Shown: positions 1-8,750, counted from the first letter of the stretch. The stretch: 64,000 bases of DNA from Patulibacter sp. SYSU D01012 (GCF_017916475.1 NZ_JAFMTB010000002.1:1054001-1118000); one strand, 5' to 3'. Notes: generated by a model from the letters alone, not told the origin. Translations and numbers: made by a program.

Positions 1-431
1 ACGACCCCGCTGGGCCACGCCTCGAGGCCCGCGACCAGGCAGACGGAGACGACCATGACGAGCGCCCACACCGCCGAGCGCGCCGTCGCGCCGGTCGCGA
101 CGAGGCGCAGCGGGAGACGGGTGAGCGCCCGCCAGGCGTCGGTCGCCCGGTCCGGCGGGTCGGGATCGCGGTGCCACGCCCGGACGGGGCGCAGGCAGCG
201 GTACGCCGTGCTCATCACGAGGACGTTCTCGGCGAGCGTCAGCGCCTGCGAGGTGCCGACGAGCACCGCCCAGCCCTCGACCGGCAGGTCCACGAAGCGC
301 GACAGGACGAGCACCGAGCCGAGGACGACCAGGTGCCCCTGCGCGACGACGAGCAGCACCGCGACGGTGGGGTACCGCTCGCCCAGGCGGCGGTACAGCG
401 CGTGGAGGGGGCGCCGGAGCACGTGCCCCAT
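1..431 (-). CDS. Membrane protein, N-terminal part (runs off the window)
   Basis: Reading leftward from an ATG at 431 the frame stays open to the window edge, giving 143 residues beginning MGHVLRRPLHALYRRLGERY. A GGGAGA Shine-Dalgarno-like stretch lies just upstream. Three hydrophobic segments are visible at roughly residues 23-45, 50-75 and 120-140, separated by an Arg-rich loop containing PVRAWHRDPDPP. The style resembles the membrane-anchor domain in front of some actinobacterial class III adenylate/guanylate cyclases, but the catalytic part, if present, lies outside the window, so the function is open. It is divergent from the sigma factor gene to its right. Confidence 0.65.
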   Translation of the reverse strand, partial: MGHVLRRPLHALYRRLGERYPTVAVLLVVAQGHLVVLGSVLVLSRFVDLPVEGWAVLVGTSQALTLAENVLVMSTAYRCLRPVRAWHRDPDPPDRATDAWRALTRLPLRLVATGATARSAVWALVMVVSVCLVAGLEAWPSGV

Positions 432-617
432 TCTCCCATCGCGCGCCCCCTGGAAGCGGGCGCGCTCTCGCGGTACCGTTGGGGGACGGGTCGTCCCACC
501 GCCCGCCGCGCCCGGATGGCGCGGCCCCGCGAAGGCACCGCAACTTCCGCGCCGTCGCGGTGTTCCGACCCGCAGGAACGGGTGCGCGTCCCGGCGCACC
601 CGGCCGGAAAGCCCCAC

Positions 618-2153
618 GTGGAAGTCTCCGCCCTCGACACCGCCCCCACCCTTCGCGGCCCCTCGACGCTGCTGCGCCTGCAGGGCGACGAGCGCCTGGT
701 GACGCTGACGCGCCGGGGCAACCAGGCCGCCTACGAGGTGCTGGTGCAGCGGTACCAGGCGCGCCTGCTCGCGTTCTGCCGCCACATGCTCGGCAGCCGC
801 GAGGACGCCGAGGACGTGCTGCAGGAGGTCTTCGCCAACGCGTTCAACGCGATCATCGGCGACGACCGGGCGATCAACGTCCGCCCGTGGCTGTACCGGA
901 TCGCGCGCAACCGCTGCCTGAACCACCTGCGCAAGGTCCAGCCCATCGGCGTCGACACGATGGACGACCGGGTCGCCAACCACGGCATCTCCGCCGCGGA
1001 CACCGCGCACCGCCGCGAGGAGTTCCGCGAGCTGCTCGGCGACGTGAAGGCGCTGCCCGAGACCCAGCGCACCGCGCTGCTGCTGCGCGAGATCGACGCG
1101 CTGTCGTACGACCAGATCGCCGAGGCGATGGACACGACGGTGCCGAGCGTCAAGTCGCTCCTCGTGCGCGCCCGCGTCGCGCTCGCCGAGGCCTCCGAGG
1201 CCCGCAACCTGACGTGCGAGGAGGTCCGCGAGGAGCTCGGCGAGGCGTCCGAGTCGCTCAAGCGCCTCAGCCCGCCGGTCCGCCGCCACCTGAAGGAGTG
1301 CGACCGCTGCGCCGCGTTCCAGACGCACCTGAAGGCGAACAACAAGGCGCTGCAGGCCGTCTTCCCGCTCGGGCCGCTCGTCGTGCTGAAGAAGGCGCTC
1401 GCGCACGTGACGGCCGGCATCGGCGCGTCCGGCGGCGCGGCGGCCGGCGGCGTCGCCGCGAGCACCGTCACGGGCGGGATGCTGACGACCGGCGTCGGCG
1501 CGATCGCGTCGAAGACCGCGGCCGGCCTGGCCGCCGCCGCGCTCGTCACCGCCGGCGCGGTCGAGGTCGACCACGCGCGCAGCCGCTACGACGCCACGAT
1601 CGACGTGCACCAGGTGCAGGCGGCCGCCCGCCCCGCCGCGCCGGTGGCGCCGCCGGCGCTGCGCGTCTCCACGGCGGCCACGACCCCGCAGGCCCCGACG
1701 CGGACGGCGCCGACCGGGGGCCTGCCCGCGGCCGTCGCCACGACGACGGACCGGGCGACGACGACCGCGCGGGCGACGACGACGACGGACGCGACGACCA
1801 CGACGCGCGCGACCACCACCGGCCCGACGCCCACCGGCACCGGCTCGACCGGTCCGACCGGCGCGCCGCTGCCGGCCGGCACGACGGCGCCGACGACGAC
1901 CGCGCCCGCGCCGACGACCCCGTCGACGACGACGGCGCCGCCCGTCGACACGGGCGAGCAGACGGTGACGCTGCCGCAGGGCACGACCACCACGGCGCCG
2001 AAGACGACCACCGCCCCCGCGCCGAAGACGACGACGGCGCCGACGGCGCCCACGCCCAGCGCCACCACCGCCGCCCCGGCTGCGCCGCAGCCCACGCCCG
2101 GGGCCGGCGGCCCGATGCCGGCCGCGCCCCTGACGCTCACCGTGCGGCCGTAG
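618..2153 (+). CDS. ECF sigma factor with fused zinc-finger, membrane segment and Thr-rich tail
   Basis: A 511-residue protein starting at GTG 618, preceded by GGAAAG at a good distance; the in-frame sequence upstream looks non-coding. Residues about 39-105 are sigma-70 region 2 (DAEDVLQEVF at 63-72, then RPWLYRIARNR), and about 143-190 are region 4 with a helix-turn-helix (LSYDQIAEAMDTTVPSVKS). A zf-HC2-like motif follows (RRHLKECDRC, H-x3-C-x2-C), as in zinc-binding anti-sigma factors. Next comes an Ala/Gly-rich hydrophobic stretch that could cross the membrane. The last ~170 residues are Thr/Pro-rich low complexity (many TTT runs). Family knowledge: a few ECF groups (for example ECF52/53) carry their anti-sigma module and membrane anchor in cis. 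I infer a self-tethered sigma factor sensing the envelope. No separate anti-sigma gene lies next to it. Confidence 0.88.
   Translation: MEVSALDTAPTLRGPSTLLRLQGDERLVTLTRRGNQAAYEVLVQRYQARLLAFCRHMLGSREDAEDVLQEVFANAFNAIIGDDRAINVRPWLYRIARNRCLNHLRKVQPIGVDTMDDRVANHGISAADTAHRREEFRELLGDVKALPETQRTALLLREIDALSYDQIAEAMDTTVPSVKSLLVRARVALAEASEARNLTCEEVREELGEASESLKRLSPPVRRHLKECDRCAAFQTHLKANNKALQAVFPLGPLVVLKKALAHVTAGIGASGGAAAGGVAASTVTGGMLTTGVGAIASKTAAGLAAAALVTAGAVEVDHARSRYDATIDVHQVQAAARPAAPVAPPALRVSTAATTPQAPTRTAPTGGLPAAVATTTDRATTTARATTTTDATTTTRATTTGPTPTGTGSTGPTGAPLPAGTTAPTTTAPAPTTPSTTTAPPVDTGEQTVTLPQGTTTTAPKTTTAPAPKTTTAPTAPTPSATTAAPAAPQPTPGAGGPMPAAPLTLTVRP
1735..2075 (+). repeat. Low-complexity Thr/Pro/Ala coding repeat in the sigma factor tail
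   Basis: The DNA is dominated by acg/acc codons giving runs such as ATTTTDATTTTRATTT and KTTTAPAPKTTTAPTAP. Such mucin-like stretches are typical of extracellular, possibly glycosylated stalks, which supports the view that the end of this sigma factor lies outside the membrane. The region also generates long spurious open frames on both strands. Confidence 0.8.
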
Positions 2154-2265
2154 GGCCGCGTCGACGACGACGGCCCTCGCCGACGGGTTTCGGCGACGGC
2201 GGGGGCACACGTCGCGGCCGGGGCCGCGCCCGCGCTGCGGCGCCGCGCAGCCGCGGCCGCGGCGC

Positions 2266-2943
2266 CTACGGCGCCTCGGTGCCGAACGCCACGCCGTAGA
2301 CGGGCGTGCGCATCGGGCCGTTGCTGCCGGCCTCGGAGATGTTGCCGACGACCTTCGACGACTGGCTCTGCAGCGACATGTCGAGCACCCGCTCGGTGGT
2401 CCCCTGCAGGTCGGGCAGCAGCAGGATCCGCAGGCCGTACCACGTCTTGCCGTCGCGGCGGAACTGGTAGCGGACGAGCCAGCCGGCGTTGTCGCGGCCG
2501 ATCTTCACGCGGCCCTGGGAGCGGACCTGGAAGCCCTGCAGGCCGGCCGTCTCGCCCCGCATGACGCCCGCCATCCGCAGCGCGAGCTGGGCCACCGGTC
2601 CGCCGGCCGGCTCGGGGCGCGGGGGCGCCGCCCCGCCGTCGCGGAACACGAGGTCCTCCGGCCCGCGGCCGGGGCCGGGCTTCGTGCGCAGGTGCAGCAG
2701 CTCGCCCGGACCGGCCGCGACCCGCTCGATGCGGTCGTCGTAGCGCGTGTTGAACGTCAGCGGACCGCGGACGACGGCCTGCTCGAGCGACGCCGGCCGG
2801 CGGTGCCACCAGAGCGCCACGGCCGCCAGCACCACGAGCGCGGCGAGGACGACGAGGGCCCGACGCAGCAGCGCGCCGCGGCGCAGGCGCGGGCCGAGCA
2901 GCTCGGGCAGCGACGGCCCGAGCTCCGGACGGGCGATCGACAC
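2266..2943 (-). CDS. Single-pass membrane protein of unknown function
   Basis: A 225-residue protein if translation begins at GTG 2943, four bases after the TGA of the Lrp-like gene; an in-frame ATG at 2982 would instead overlap that gene by 35 bases. There is one hydrophobic segment (ALVVLAALVVLAAVALWW) near residues 29-47 with Arg-rich sequence before it, so the bulk (FNTRYDDRIERVAAGPGELL and onward) is predicted outside the membrane. I do not recognise the soluble part. The tight spacing suggests co-transcription with the Lrp-like gene upstream. It is convergent with the sigma factor gene. Confidence 0.75.
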   Translation of the reverse strand: MSIARPELGPSLPELLGPRLRRGALLRRALVVLAALVVLAAVALWWHRRPASLEQAVVRGPLTFNTRYDDRIERVAAGPGELLHLRTKPGPGRGPEDLVFRDGGAAPPRPEPAGGPVAQLALRMAGVMRGETAGLQGFQVRSQGRVKIGRDNAGWLVRYQFRRDGKTWYGLRILLLPDLQGTTERVLDMSLQSQSSKVVGNISEAGSNGPMRTPVYGVAFGTEAP

Positions 2944-2947
2944 CCGC

Positions 2948-3226
2948 TCAGCCCCCGATGTCGAAGAACGCGTCGAGGTCATGCCGGCTGAAGGCCTCGA
3001 AGGCCATCAGCGTCTGCGTGCGCTCGACGCCCTCCTGGCGGGCGATCCCGGTCGTCACGACCCGCGGGATGTCCTCGGTGCCGCCGACGCGGACGATGGC
3101 CACGAAGTCCCAGTCGCCCGTCACCGAGTACGCCTCGGCCACGCCGTCGATCTCGGCCAGCCGCTCGCCCAGATCGCCGAGGACCCGGGAGTCCGCCTGG
3201 ACGAGCACGATCGCGGTCGACGCCAT
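2948..3226 (-). CDS. Stand-alone Lrp/AsnC ligand-binding (RAM) domain protein
   Basis: A 92-residue protein with the alpha-beta fold of the Lrp/AsnC effector domain: beta strand TAIVLVQA, helix VLGDLGERLAEIDGVAEAYSVTGDWDFVAIVRV, then VVTTGIARQEGVERTQTLMAFEAF. The N-terminal DNA-binding helix-turn-helix of full-length Lrp proteins is absent, so this is a small-molecule-binding or oligomerisation stub rather than an obvious repressor. The candidate -10 TAGGGT lies 6 nt before the ATG and uses the stop codon of the upstream hydrolase gene, so it may be transcribed both as part of an operon and from its own leaderless promoter. Confidence 0.85.
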   Translation of the reverse strand: MASTAIVLVQADSRVLGDLGERLAEIDGVAEAYSVTGDWDFVAIVRVGGTEDIPRVVTTGIARQEGVERTQTLMAFEAFSRHDLDAFFDIGG

Positions 3227-3235
3227 GCCCGGACC

Positions 3236-3913
3236 CTAGAGCTCGAGGGTGTCGTTCGGCGCCAGCACCTCGACGCGCCCGACGCCCTGGTCCTCGACGT
3301 CCGCCTTGAACGCCTGGGCGTCCGTCTCGATCGGCGGGAACGTGTCGTAGTGCACCGGGATCACCACGGGCGCGCCCACCAGGCGCGCGGCCTCGACGGC
3401 GTCGTGGCGGTCCATCGTGTAGTGGCCGCCGATCGGGATGAGCGCGGCGTCCAGGCGGTCGCGGCGGCCCGGCAGCGCCAGGTCGCTGAACAGCGCGGTG
3501 TCGCCCAGGTGGTAGATCGTCTTGCCGCCCAGGTGGATGACGAACCCGCCGGGCGTCGCGACCGTGCCCTTCGGCGTCGTGCCGGTGTGCCAGGCGGGCA
3601 CCAGGCGGGCCCAGCCGCCGTCGAACGCGTGGGTGCCGCCCAGGTTCAGGTCGACGACCTCCACGCCCTCCTCCGCGAGCTCGTTGGCGACCTCGACGAT
3701 CGCGACGATCGGGGCCCCGGTGCGCCGCGCGATCGCGACGGCGTCGCCCAGGTGGTCGCCGTGCCCGTGCGTGACGAGGATGACGTCCGCGGGGACGTCG
3801 TCCGGCGACGTCGTCGCCTTGGGGTTGTCGCTCAGGAACGGGTCGACGAGCACGTGGCGCCCGTCCGCCTCGAGCAGGACGGCCGACTGGCCGAGGAACG
3901 TGAGCGTGGTCAT
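3236..3913 (-). CDS. UPF0173-type metal-dependent hydrolase (MBL fold)
   Basis: A 225-residue protein covering the family end to end. The metallo-beta-lactamase metal motif HGHGDH is at about residues 48-53 (VTHGHGDHLGDA), with further ligands likely in the LVPAWHTG segment, HLGDTALF and the C-terminal PVHYDTFPP. Members of this family (UlaG/YtkL-like) hydrolyse phosphoester or lactone bonds, but the physiological substrate of UPF0173 is not known. A clear ribosome binding site (AGAGGAGAA) precedes the ATG, so unlike many neighbours this gene has a normal leader. It is followed after 9 bp by the Lrp-like gene. Confidence 0.9.
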   Translation of the reverse strand: MTTLTFLGQSAVLLEADGRHVLVDPFLSDNPKATTSPDDVPADVILVTHGHGDHLGDAVAIARRTGAPIVAIVEVANELAEEGVEVVDLNLGGTHAFDGGWARLVPAWHTGTTPKGTVATPGGFVIHLGGKTIYHLGDTALFSDLALPGRRDRLDAALIPIGGHYTMDRHDAVEAARLVGAPVVIPVHYDTFPPIETDAQAFKADVEDQGVGRVEVLAPNDTLEL

Positions 3914-3932
3914 GCGGTTCTCCTCTTCGCGC

Positions 3933-4289
3933 TTACTCGGTCGTCTCGGCGTCCGCCTCGGCGGCCGCCGTGCCCGGGGCGGCGAGCTCGCGGGCGAGGG
4001 CGAAGCCGACGGTGACGCCGACGAGCATCGCCAGCCGCGACTCCTCGGCGATCAGGCCCTCCATGCGCGCGCGGCGCGCCGCCAGGTCGGCCTCGCCGGC
4101 CGCCTGCGCCACCTGCTGCTCGTGGCCCTGGCTGAACCAGCCGCCGTCGTGCAGCGCGGAGTCGATGATCTTCTGGAGGTTCGGGACCGCGTGGGTGACG
4201 ACCTCCTCGGCGCGGCGGAGCCGCCCGGGCTCGCTGATCTCCCGCACCGCGGCGTCGACCTGCTCGGCCGTGTAGGGACGCTCGGACAC
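3933..4289 (-). CDS. Small conserved-looking protein of unknown function
   Basis: A 118-residue product if started at GTG 4289, which sits 7 nt after a TATGCT -10 hexamer; an ATG at 4301 would overlap that hexamer and lacks a ribosome site. The sequence is helical and charged (VSERPYTAEQVDAAVREI, then GWFSQGHEQQVAQAAGEADL) and ends with a short hydrophobic helix (LAMLVGVTVGFALAREL) followed by an Ala/Glu tail. That helix may be a membrane anchor. I do not recognise the family. It lies directly upstream of the UPF0173 hydrolase (19 bp), so the two are probably co-transcribed. Confidence 0.75.
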   Translation of the reverse strand: MSERPYTAEQVDAAVREISEPGRLRRAEEVVTHAVPNLQKIIDSALHDGGWFSQGHEQQVAQAAGEADLAARRARMEGLIAEESRLAMLVGVTVGFALARELAAPGTAAAEADAETTE

Positions 4290-4366
4290 CAGAGGGAGCA
4301 TACGCAGGCGGCGGTCCGTCCCGGCCGGCCGGCGCGATCGCCGGCCGCGCCCGCTCGCAGGGCCGG

Positions 4367-5239
4367 TCAGCGGCCGGCGGCGGACAGCCCCAGGCCGGCG
4401 GCGGCGCCGACGAGCACGCCGACGGCGGCCGCGACGGGGGCGCCGGCGGGCACCACGACGGACGTGGCGAGCGGCACCGCGAGGAGGACCGTGGCCCCGA
4501 GCAGGTCGCCGTCCAGGCTCTCGCCCCGGGCGCGCGCCCGCAGCTCGGCGACGATCCACGCCGTCGCCAGCGCGGTCGCGGCCCCGACGCCGCCCGTGTG
4601 GACGGCCCCGGGATCGACCGCCGCGGACGCGACGAGCCCGCCCACCCCGGCGACGAGGAAGAGCAGCACCACGACCGCGGTCCCCACCGCGCCGGCGCGG
4701 CGCTCCCACAGCCAGCCGAAGACGCCGAGGCCCGCGAGCACCGCGAGCGCGTGCCACGTGTCGCCGTACGTCAGCGCGGCCACGACGGGCCGCCACAAGG
4801 GCTGGTCGGTCAGGCCGCCGACGAGCTGCAGGTCGTTCGCCGCCAGCAGCTGCAGCAGCGGCAGCGTCAGCAGCGACAGCAGGACGATCGCGATCGTCGC
4901 CCAGGGCCGCCGGTCGCCGGCGTCGGCGCGGGGCCGTGGCCGCCGCACCCGCGGGGCGCGCCGCGGCGCACGCGGCGCCGCGGCGGCACGCTGCGGCTTG
5001 GGGCCGCGCACGCGGCGCGGCCCCCGGAGGGGCACGACGGTGTCGTCCTCGACGACGGGTGGCGCGTCGTCGTGCTCGTCCGGGGCGCGCAGCAGCGCCT
5101 CCAGGTCGCCGTCCTTGCGGTCCAGGCGCGGGGCGCGCTGCCGCAGGCGGGTGCCGCAGTACGGGCACTCGGTCACGAAGGCGCTCACCTGCTGCCCGCA
5201 GCTGTTGCACACCGTGAACAGCTCTGCCGCGCCCGCCAT
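4367..5239 (-). CDS. Zinc-ribbon protein with rhomboid-like membrane domain lacking catalytic residues
   Basis: A 290-residue protein. Residues 11-28 form a zinc ribbon (CNSC...CPYC; C11, C14, C25, C28). An Arg/Pro-rich linker follows, then about six membrane helices from residue ~113. The segment around His163 (WHALAVLAGLGVFGWLWERR) matches the second helix of rhomboid proteases, and HTGGVGAATAL at 214-224 matches the region of the GxSG catalytic serine. Here the serine position is Val218, the conserved Asn after His163 is Val, and no His is visible in the last helix. So it looks like a pseudo-rhomboid, perhaps a chaperone or adaptor as proposed for iRhoms. A TACAAT -10 lies 9 nt upstream with GGGGAGAG between. 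Confidence 0.75.
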   Translation of the reverse strand: MAGAAELFTVCNSCGQQVSAFVTECPYCGTRLRQRAPRLDRKDGDLEALLRAPDEHDDAPPVVEDDTVVPLRGPRRVRGPKPQRAAAAPRAPRRAPRVRRPRPRADAGDRRPWATIAIVLLSLLTLPLLQLLAANDLQLVGGLTDQPLWRPVVAALTYGDTWHALAVLAGLGVFGWLWERRAGAVGTAVVVLLFLVAGVGGLVASAAVDPGAVHTGGVGAATALATAWIVAELRARARGESLDGDLLGATVLLAVPLATSVVVPAGAPVAAAVGVLVGAAAGLGLSAAGR

Positions 5240-5285
5240 CTCTCCCCGATTGTAGGCAGAGGGTGACGGGCGCGGGCCGGATCGC

Positions 5286-6362
<1,077 letters not shown>

Positions 6363-6466
6363 GATGGTCCTTCTCGGTTGCTTTCGGTGCCCCCGGGCCC
6401 CACGCGGGCCCCTGGGGTGTCCTCGGCTCCCCGGATCCGACAGCACGGTCAGGCGGCGAGGCGGCG

Positions 6467-6484
6467 ATGGTACCCCAAAACCCC
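6467..6484 (-). promoter_or_regulatory. Candidate fbaB -10 preceded by a G4T4G4 tract
   Basis: On the minus strand GGGGTTTTGGGG (6484-6473) runs directly into TACCAT (6472-6467), a TAnnnT-type -10. The G4T4G4 tract is a classic dimeric G-quadruplex sequence and occupies the spacer of the presumed promoter. Divergent from the nuclease gene at 6592. Confidence 0.45.
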
Positions 6485-6591
6485 GGGCCGGCCGGGTGGG
6501 TCCGCCGACGGTGTGCGCGTCCTTCGTGCCGGGGCTGTGCCGGTCCTGCGCGGACGCCGTCCCGGGCGTCCGCGGGCGGTAGGACGGTCGA

Positions 6592-7194
6592 GTGCCCGCC
6601 GCGCCCGACCGCCCCGGCCCGCCCGTCGCCGTGCTCGTCGCCGTGGCGGCGGTCGCCGGCGGATGGCTGTCCGTCCGCCTGTCGCCCCCGGGCGGCGGTC
6701 CGGCGTCGCCGGCCGCGCCGACGCGGCGCGCCGTGGCCGCCCTCGCGTCGCCCGGCGCCCGCGCGCGCGTCGTGCGCACCGTGGACGGCGACACGGCGCT
6801 CCTGCGCTTCCGCGACGCGCGCGGGGCGGCGACCGTGACCGTCCGCTACCTGGGGGTCGACACGCCGGAGTCCGTCCACCCCCGCAAGCCGGTGGAGTGC
6901 TTCGGCCCGGCCGCCGCCCGCGCGAACCGCCGCTGGGCCACCGGGCGCCTGGTCACCCTCGTCCTCGACCGCGAGCGGACCGACCCGTACGGGCGTCTGC
7001 TCGCCGCCCTCCGACCCGTCGGCGCCCGCGCCACCCTCAGTGCCCGACTCGTCGCCACCGGCCACGCGCGGGTGCTGACGATCCCGCCCAACGGCCGCCT
7101 CGCTCCGACCCTGCGGCGCCTGGAGCAGGCCGCCCGCCAGGCGCGGCGCGGGATGTGGCGGGCGTGCCGGGATGGGCTACGCTCGGACGGGTGA
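6592..7194 (+). CDS. Secreted or membrane-anchored staphylococcal-nuclease-like nuclease
   Basis: A 200-residue protein starting at GTG 6592, 6 nt after TAGGAC, a leaderless-type -10. Residues about 10-28 ([20 protein letters not shown]) form a signal or anchor helix, and the SNase fold fills the rest. Conserved SNase elements are visible: [25 protein letters not shown] (the Arg/Asp catalytic region) and [14 protein letters not shown]. These fit a Ca-dependent phosphodiesterase acting outside the cytoplasm. It overlaps the next small gene by 4 bp (GTGA), so translation is coupled. Confidence 0.88.
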   Translation: MPAAPDRPGPPVAVLVAVAAVAGGWLSVRLSPPGGGPASPAAPTRRAVAALASPGARARVVRTVDGDTALLRFRDARGAATVTVRYLGVDTPESVHPRKPVECFGPAAARANRRWATGRLVTLVLDRERTDPYGRLLAALRPVGARATLSARLVATGHARVLTIPPNGRLAPTLRRLEQAARQARRGMWRACRDGLRSDG

Positions 7195-7445
7195 GCGCCG
7201 CACGCGAACGCCAGCGGGGGTCCCTCGACGAGCTCGAGCGGCGTCTCGCGCGCGAGACGGAGATCGCCCAGCGGCAGCGCGAGCGGATGCTGCGCGAGGT
7301 CGAGCGCCGCGAGGCGATGCGCGCCTTCGACGCCGTCAAGCGGCGGCGCGCCCTGCGCTATCTCATGCTGCTGGCGGTCCTCACCCTGACCGCGGTGCTC
7401 GTCACGCTCGTGATGTTCCGCGTGCTCAGCCTCGTCTTCGCGTAG
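7191..7445 (+). CDS. Small coiled-coil membrane protein
   Basis: An 84-residue protein whose GTG overlaps the TGA of the nuclease gene. The first ~55 residues are a highly charged, heptad-like helix (LDELERRLARETEIAQRQRE and onward). It ends with one membrane segment (LRYLMLLAVLTLTAVLVTLVMF), so the coiled coil lies in the cytoplasm with a C-terminal anchor. I know no named family. The coupling to the nuclease suggests a joint role at the membrane, but that is inference. Confidence 0.8.
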   Translation: MSAARERQRGSLDELERRLARETEIAQRQRERMLREVERREAMRAFDAVKRRRALRYLMLLAVLTLTAVLVTLVMFRVLSLVFA

Positions 7446-7519
7446 CCGCGGGGCCGCCCGACGCCTCCTCGCGCGCGCGAGCGCGTACGGTCGCCACGCG
7501 TCCACCCCTCCATCGTCGG

Positions 7520-7525
7520 TAGATT
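7520..7525 (+). promoter_or_regulatory. Candidate -10 (TAGATT) for the gene at 7536
   Basis: TAGATT lies 10 nt before the ATG at 7536. The same GGTAGATT string occurs before hsp20 at 51491-51498 on the other strand. A start site at or a few bases before the ATG is expected. Confidence 0.5.
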
Positions 7526-7535
7526 TCGCTGCTAC

Positions 7536-8111
7536 ATGGCACGTCGTTCGCTCCGACCCCACCTGAACCAGATCCGCACCTGGGTGCGCCAGGGCCGCAC
7601 CGACGCGTGGATCGCGCACCAGCTCGAGGTCACGGGCCCCGAGATCGCGGAGTTCAAGGAGAAGAACGACCTGACCGCCGCCTCGCCGGACGACCCGTCG
7701 GGCCTGGTCGCCCCGGAGGACGTGGACCTGCGCGCCGAGGACGACGCGCAGATCGCCGTCGAGCTCGAGGCCGCCGAGGCCGCCCGCAAGGCCGAGGAGG
7801 AGCGCAAGGCCGCCGAGGAGGCGGAGAAGGCCGCCGCCCGCGCCGCCGCCTCCGAGGGCGACGAGGACGAGGACGACAAGCCGCGCCGTCGCCGTCGCGG
7901 CGGCCGTCGCCGCCGCGGGGGCTCGGGCGCCAACGTCTTCGAGGGCACGTTCGACCACGGCGACGAGGGCTACGGCCTGTGGCTGGACCCGGCGGTCGCC
8001 GACTCGGGCCTGTACGCCGAGCACTGGGCCGGCCACCGGCCCGTCGAGGTCACGATCGAGGACGACCAGATCGTCATCCGCCGCGTCGAGACCGGCGGCG
8101 ACGAGGGCTGA
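7536..8111 (+). CDS. Three-part protein: HTH-like head, acidic/basic linker, small C-terminal domain
   Basis: A 191-residue protein. Residues 1-46 (LRPHLNQIRTWVRQGRTDAW, then IAHQLEVTGPEIAEFKEKND) look like a helix-turn-helix head. Residues ~60-115 are Ala/Glu/Lys helix, possibly coiled coil, followed by an acidic run (EGDEDEDDK) and a strongly basic run (RRRRRGGRRRRGG). The last ~60 residues (NVFEGTFDHGDEGYGLWLDP, then VEVTIEDDQIVIRRVE) look like a compact beta domain. The plan suggests a nucleic-acid-binding protein. I know no named family. Confidence 0.8.
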   Translation: MARRSLRPHLNQIRTWVRQGRTDAWIAHQLEVTGPEIAEFKEKNDLTAASPDDPSGLVAPEDVDLRAEDDAQIAVELEAAEAARKAEEERKAAEEAEKAAARAAASEGDEDEDDKPRRRRRGGRRRRGGSGANVFEGTFDHGDEGYGLWLDPAVADSGLYAEHWAGHRPVEVTIEDDQIVIRRVETGGDEG

Positions 8112-8190
8112 TCCTCCGCGGCGCCGCGCGCGCCGCACCCGCCCGCGGACGGCACCCGCGAACGACCCCGCCGTCCGTCGGCCCCGCTCC

Positions 8191-8213
8191 CCGGCCGCGC
8201 CCCGCGCGGCCGG
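8191..8213. terminator. Hairpin between convergent genes (10-bp stem, 3-nt loop)
   Basis: A perfect 10-bp inverted repeat CCGGCCGCGC / GCGCGGCCGG with loop CCC lies in the 200-bp gap between the genes ending at 8111 and 8312. It could terminate both transcripts; there is no U-tract, as is common in GC-rich actinobacteria. Confidence 0.55.
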
Positions 8214-8311
8214 TGCTCGTTCTGGCGCCGGCCGTCGGGCCGCGCGGCGCGTCGTCGCCCGCCCAGCCGACGCGACCGTCCGGCCCCCGCGGAAGCGGTC
8301 CCGCGCGTCGC

Positions 8312-8635
8312 CTACTCGTCCGGGACGATCAGGCGGCCACCGCCCCAGTCCTGGGCGTGGCCCAGGTAGCGCCAGAACGCCGCGTCCGTGACCGTCGCCG
8401 ACCACAGGTCGGGGTCGGACGGCGCCAGGCGCGCGGCCAGGTCGAGCGTCCAGCTCGTGCCGGCGTCGTACAGGTCGACGAGCTCGCCGGCCGTGAAGGC
8501 GCCGCCCAGGCGGCGGCGCAGCTCGTCGCCGACCGCGCCGACGATCTCCTCGGCGCGCAGGCTCTCCCGACCCTCGAGCGCCATGACGTGCCGCTCGGCC
8601 GTCCGCCACTGGTCCACCGCCAACATCAGCCGCAC
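8312..8635 (-). CDS. Small protein of unknown function
   Basis: A 107-residue product starting at GTG 8635, which lies 7 nt after TAGCCT; an ATG at 8626 has no ribosome site. The sequence is mostly helical with an aromatic C-terminal half (LVDLYDAGTSWTLDLAARLA, then AAFWRYLGHAQDWGGGRL). No cysteine clusters, signal peptide or membrane segments are visible. It lies just downstream of ftsB, 115 bp away, in the same direction. I do not recognise it. Confidence 0.7.
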   Translation of the reverse strand: MRLMLAVDQWRTAERHVMALEGRESLRAEEIVGAVGDELRRRLGGAFTAGELVDLYDAGTSWTLDLAARLAPSDPDLWSATVTDAAFWRYLGHAQDWGGGRLIVPDE

Positions 8636-8750
8636 AGGAGGGAGGCTAGCGGGCCGCCTCCCGCGGCCCGCCGCCCTCCTGCTTGACGCGCACGGTCGTC
8701 CCCGTGCCCTCCTGAAGTGGAGGGCGGAGAGCACCGGGACGGGGGTGCGG

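Noticed and set aside
171-617. In-frame extension of the sigma factor upstream to 171
   Set aside because: The extra residues have no sigma-like or conserved character and cover a divergent promoter region; GTG 618 has a ribosome site and gives a normal N-terminus.
1738-2060. CRISPR-like or satellite repeat in the acgacg region
   Set aside because: The repeats are short, irregular and in frame with Thr codons, without spacers; this is a low-complexity coding repeat.
1586-2809. Long minus-strand open frame across the sigma factor tail
   Set aside because: Its Val/Gly/Ala-rich sequence is the complement of the acg-repeat Thr codons and it also runs through the real membrane protein gene in another frame.
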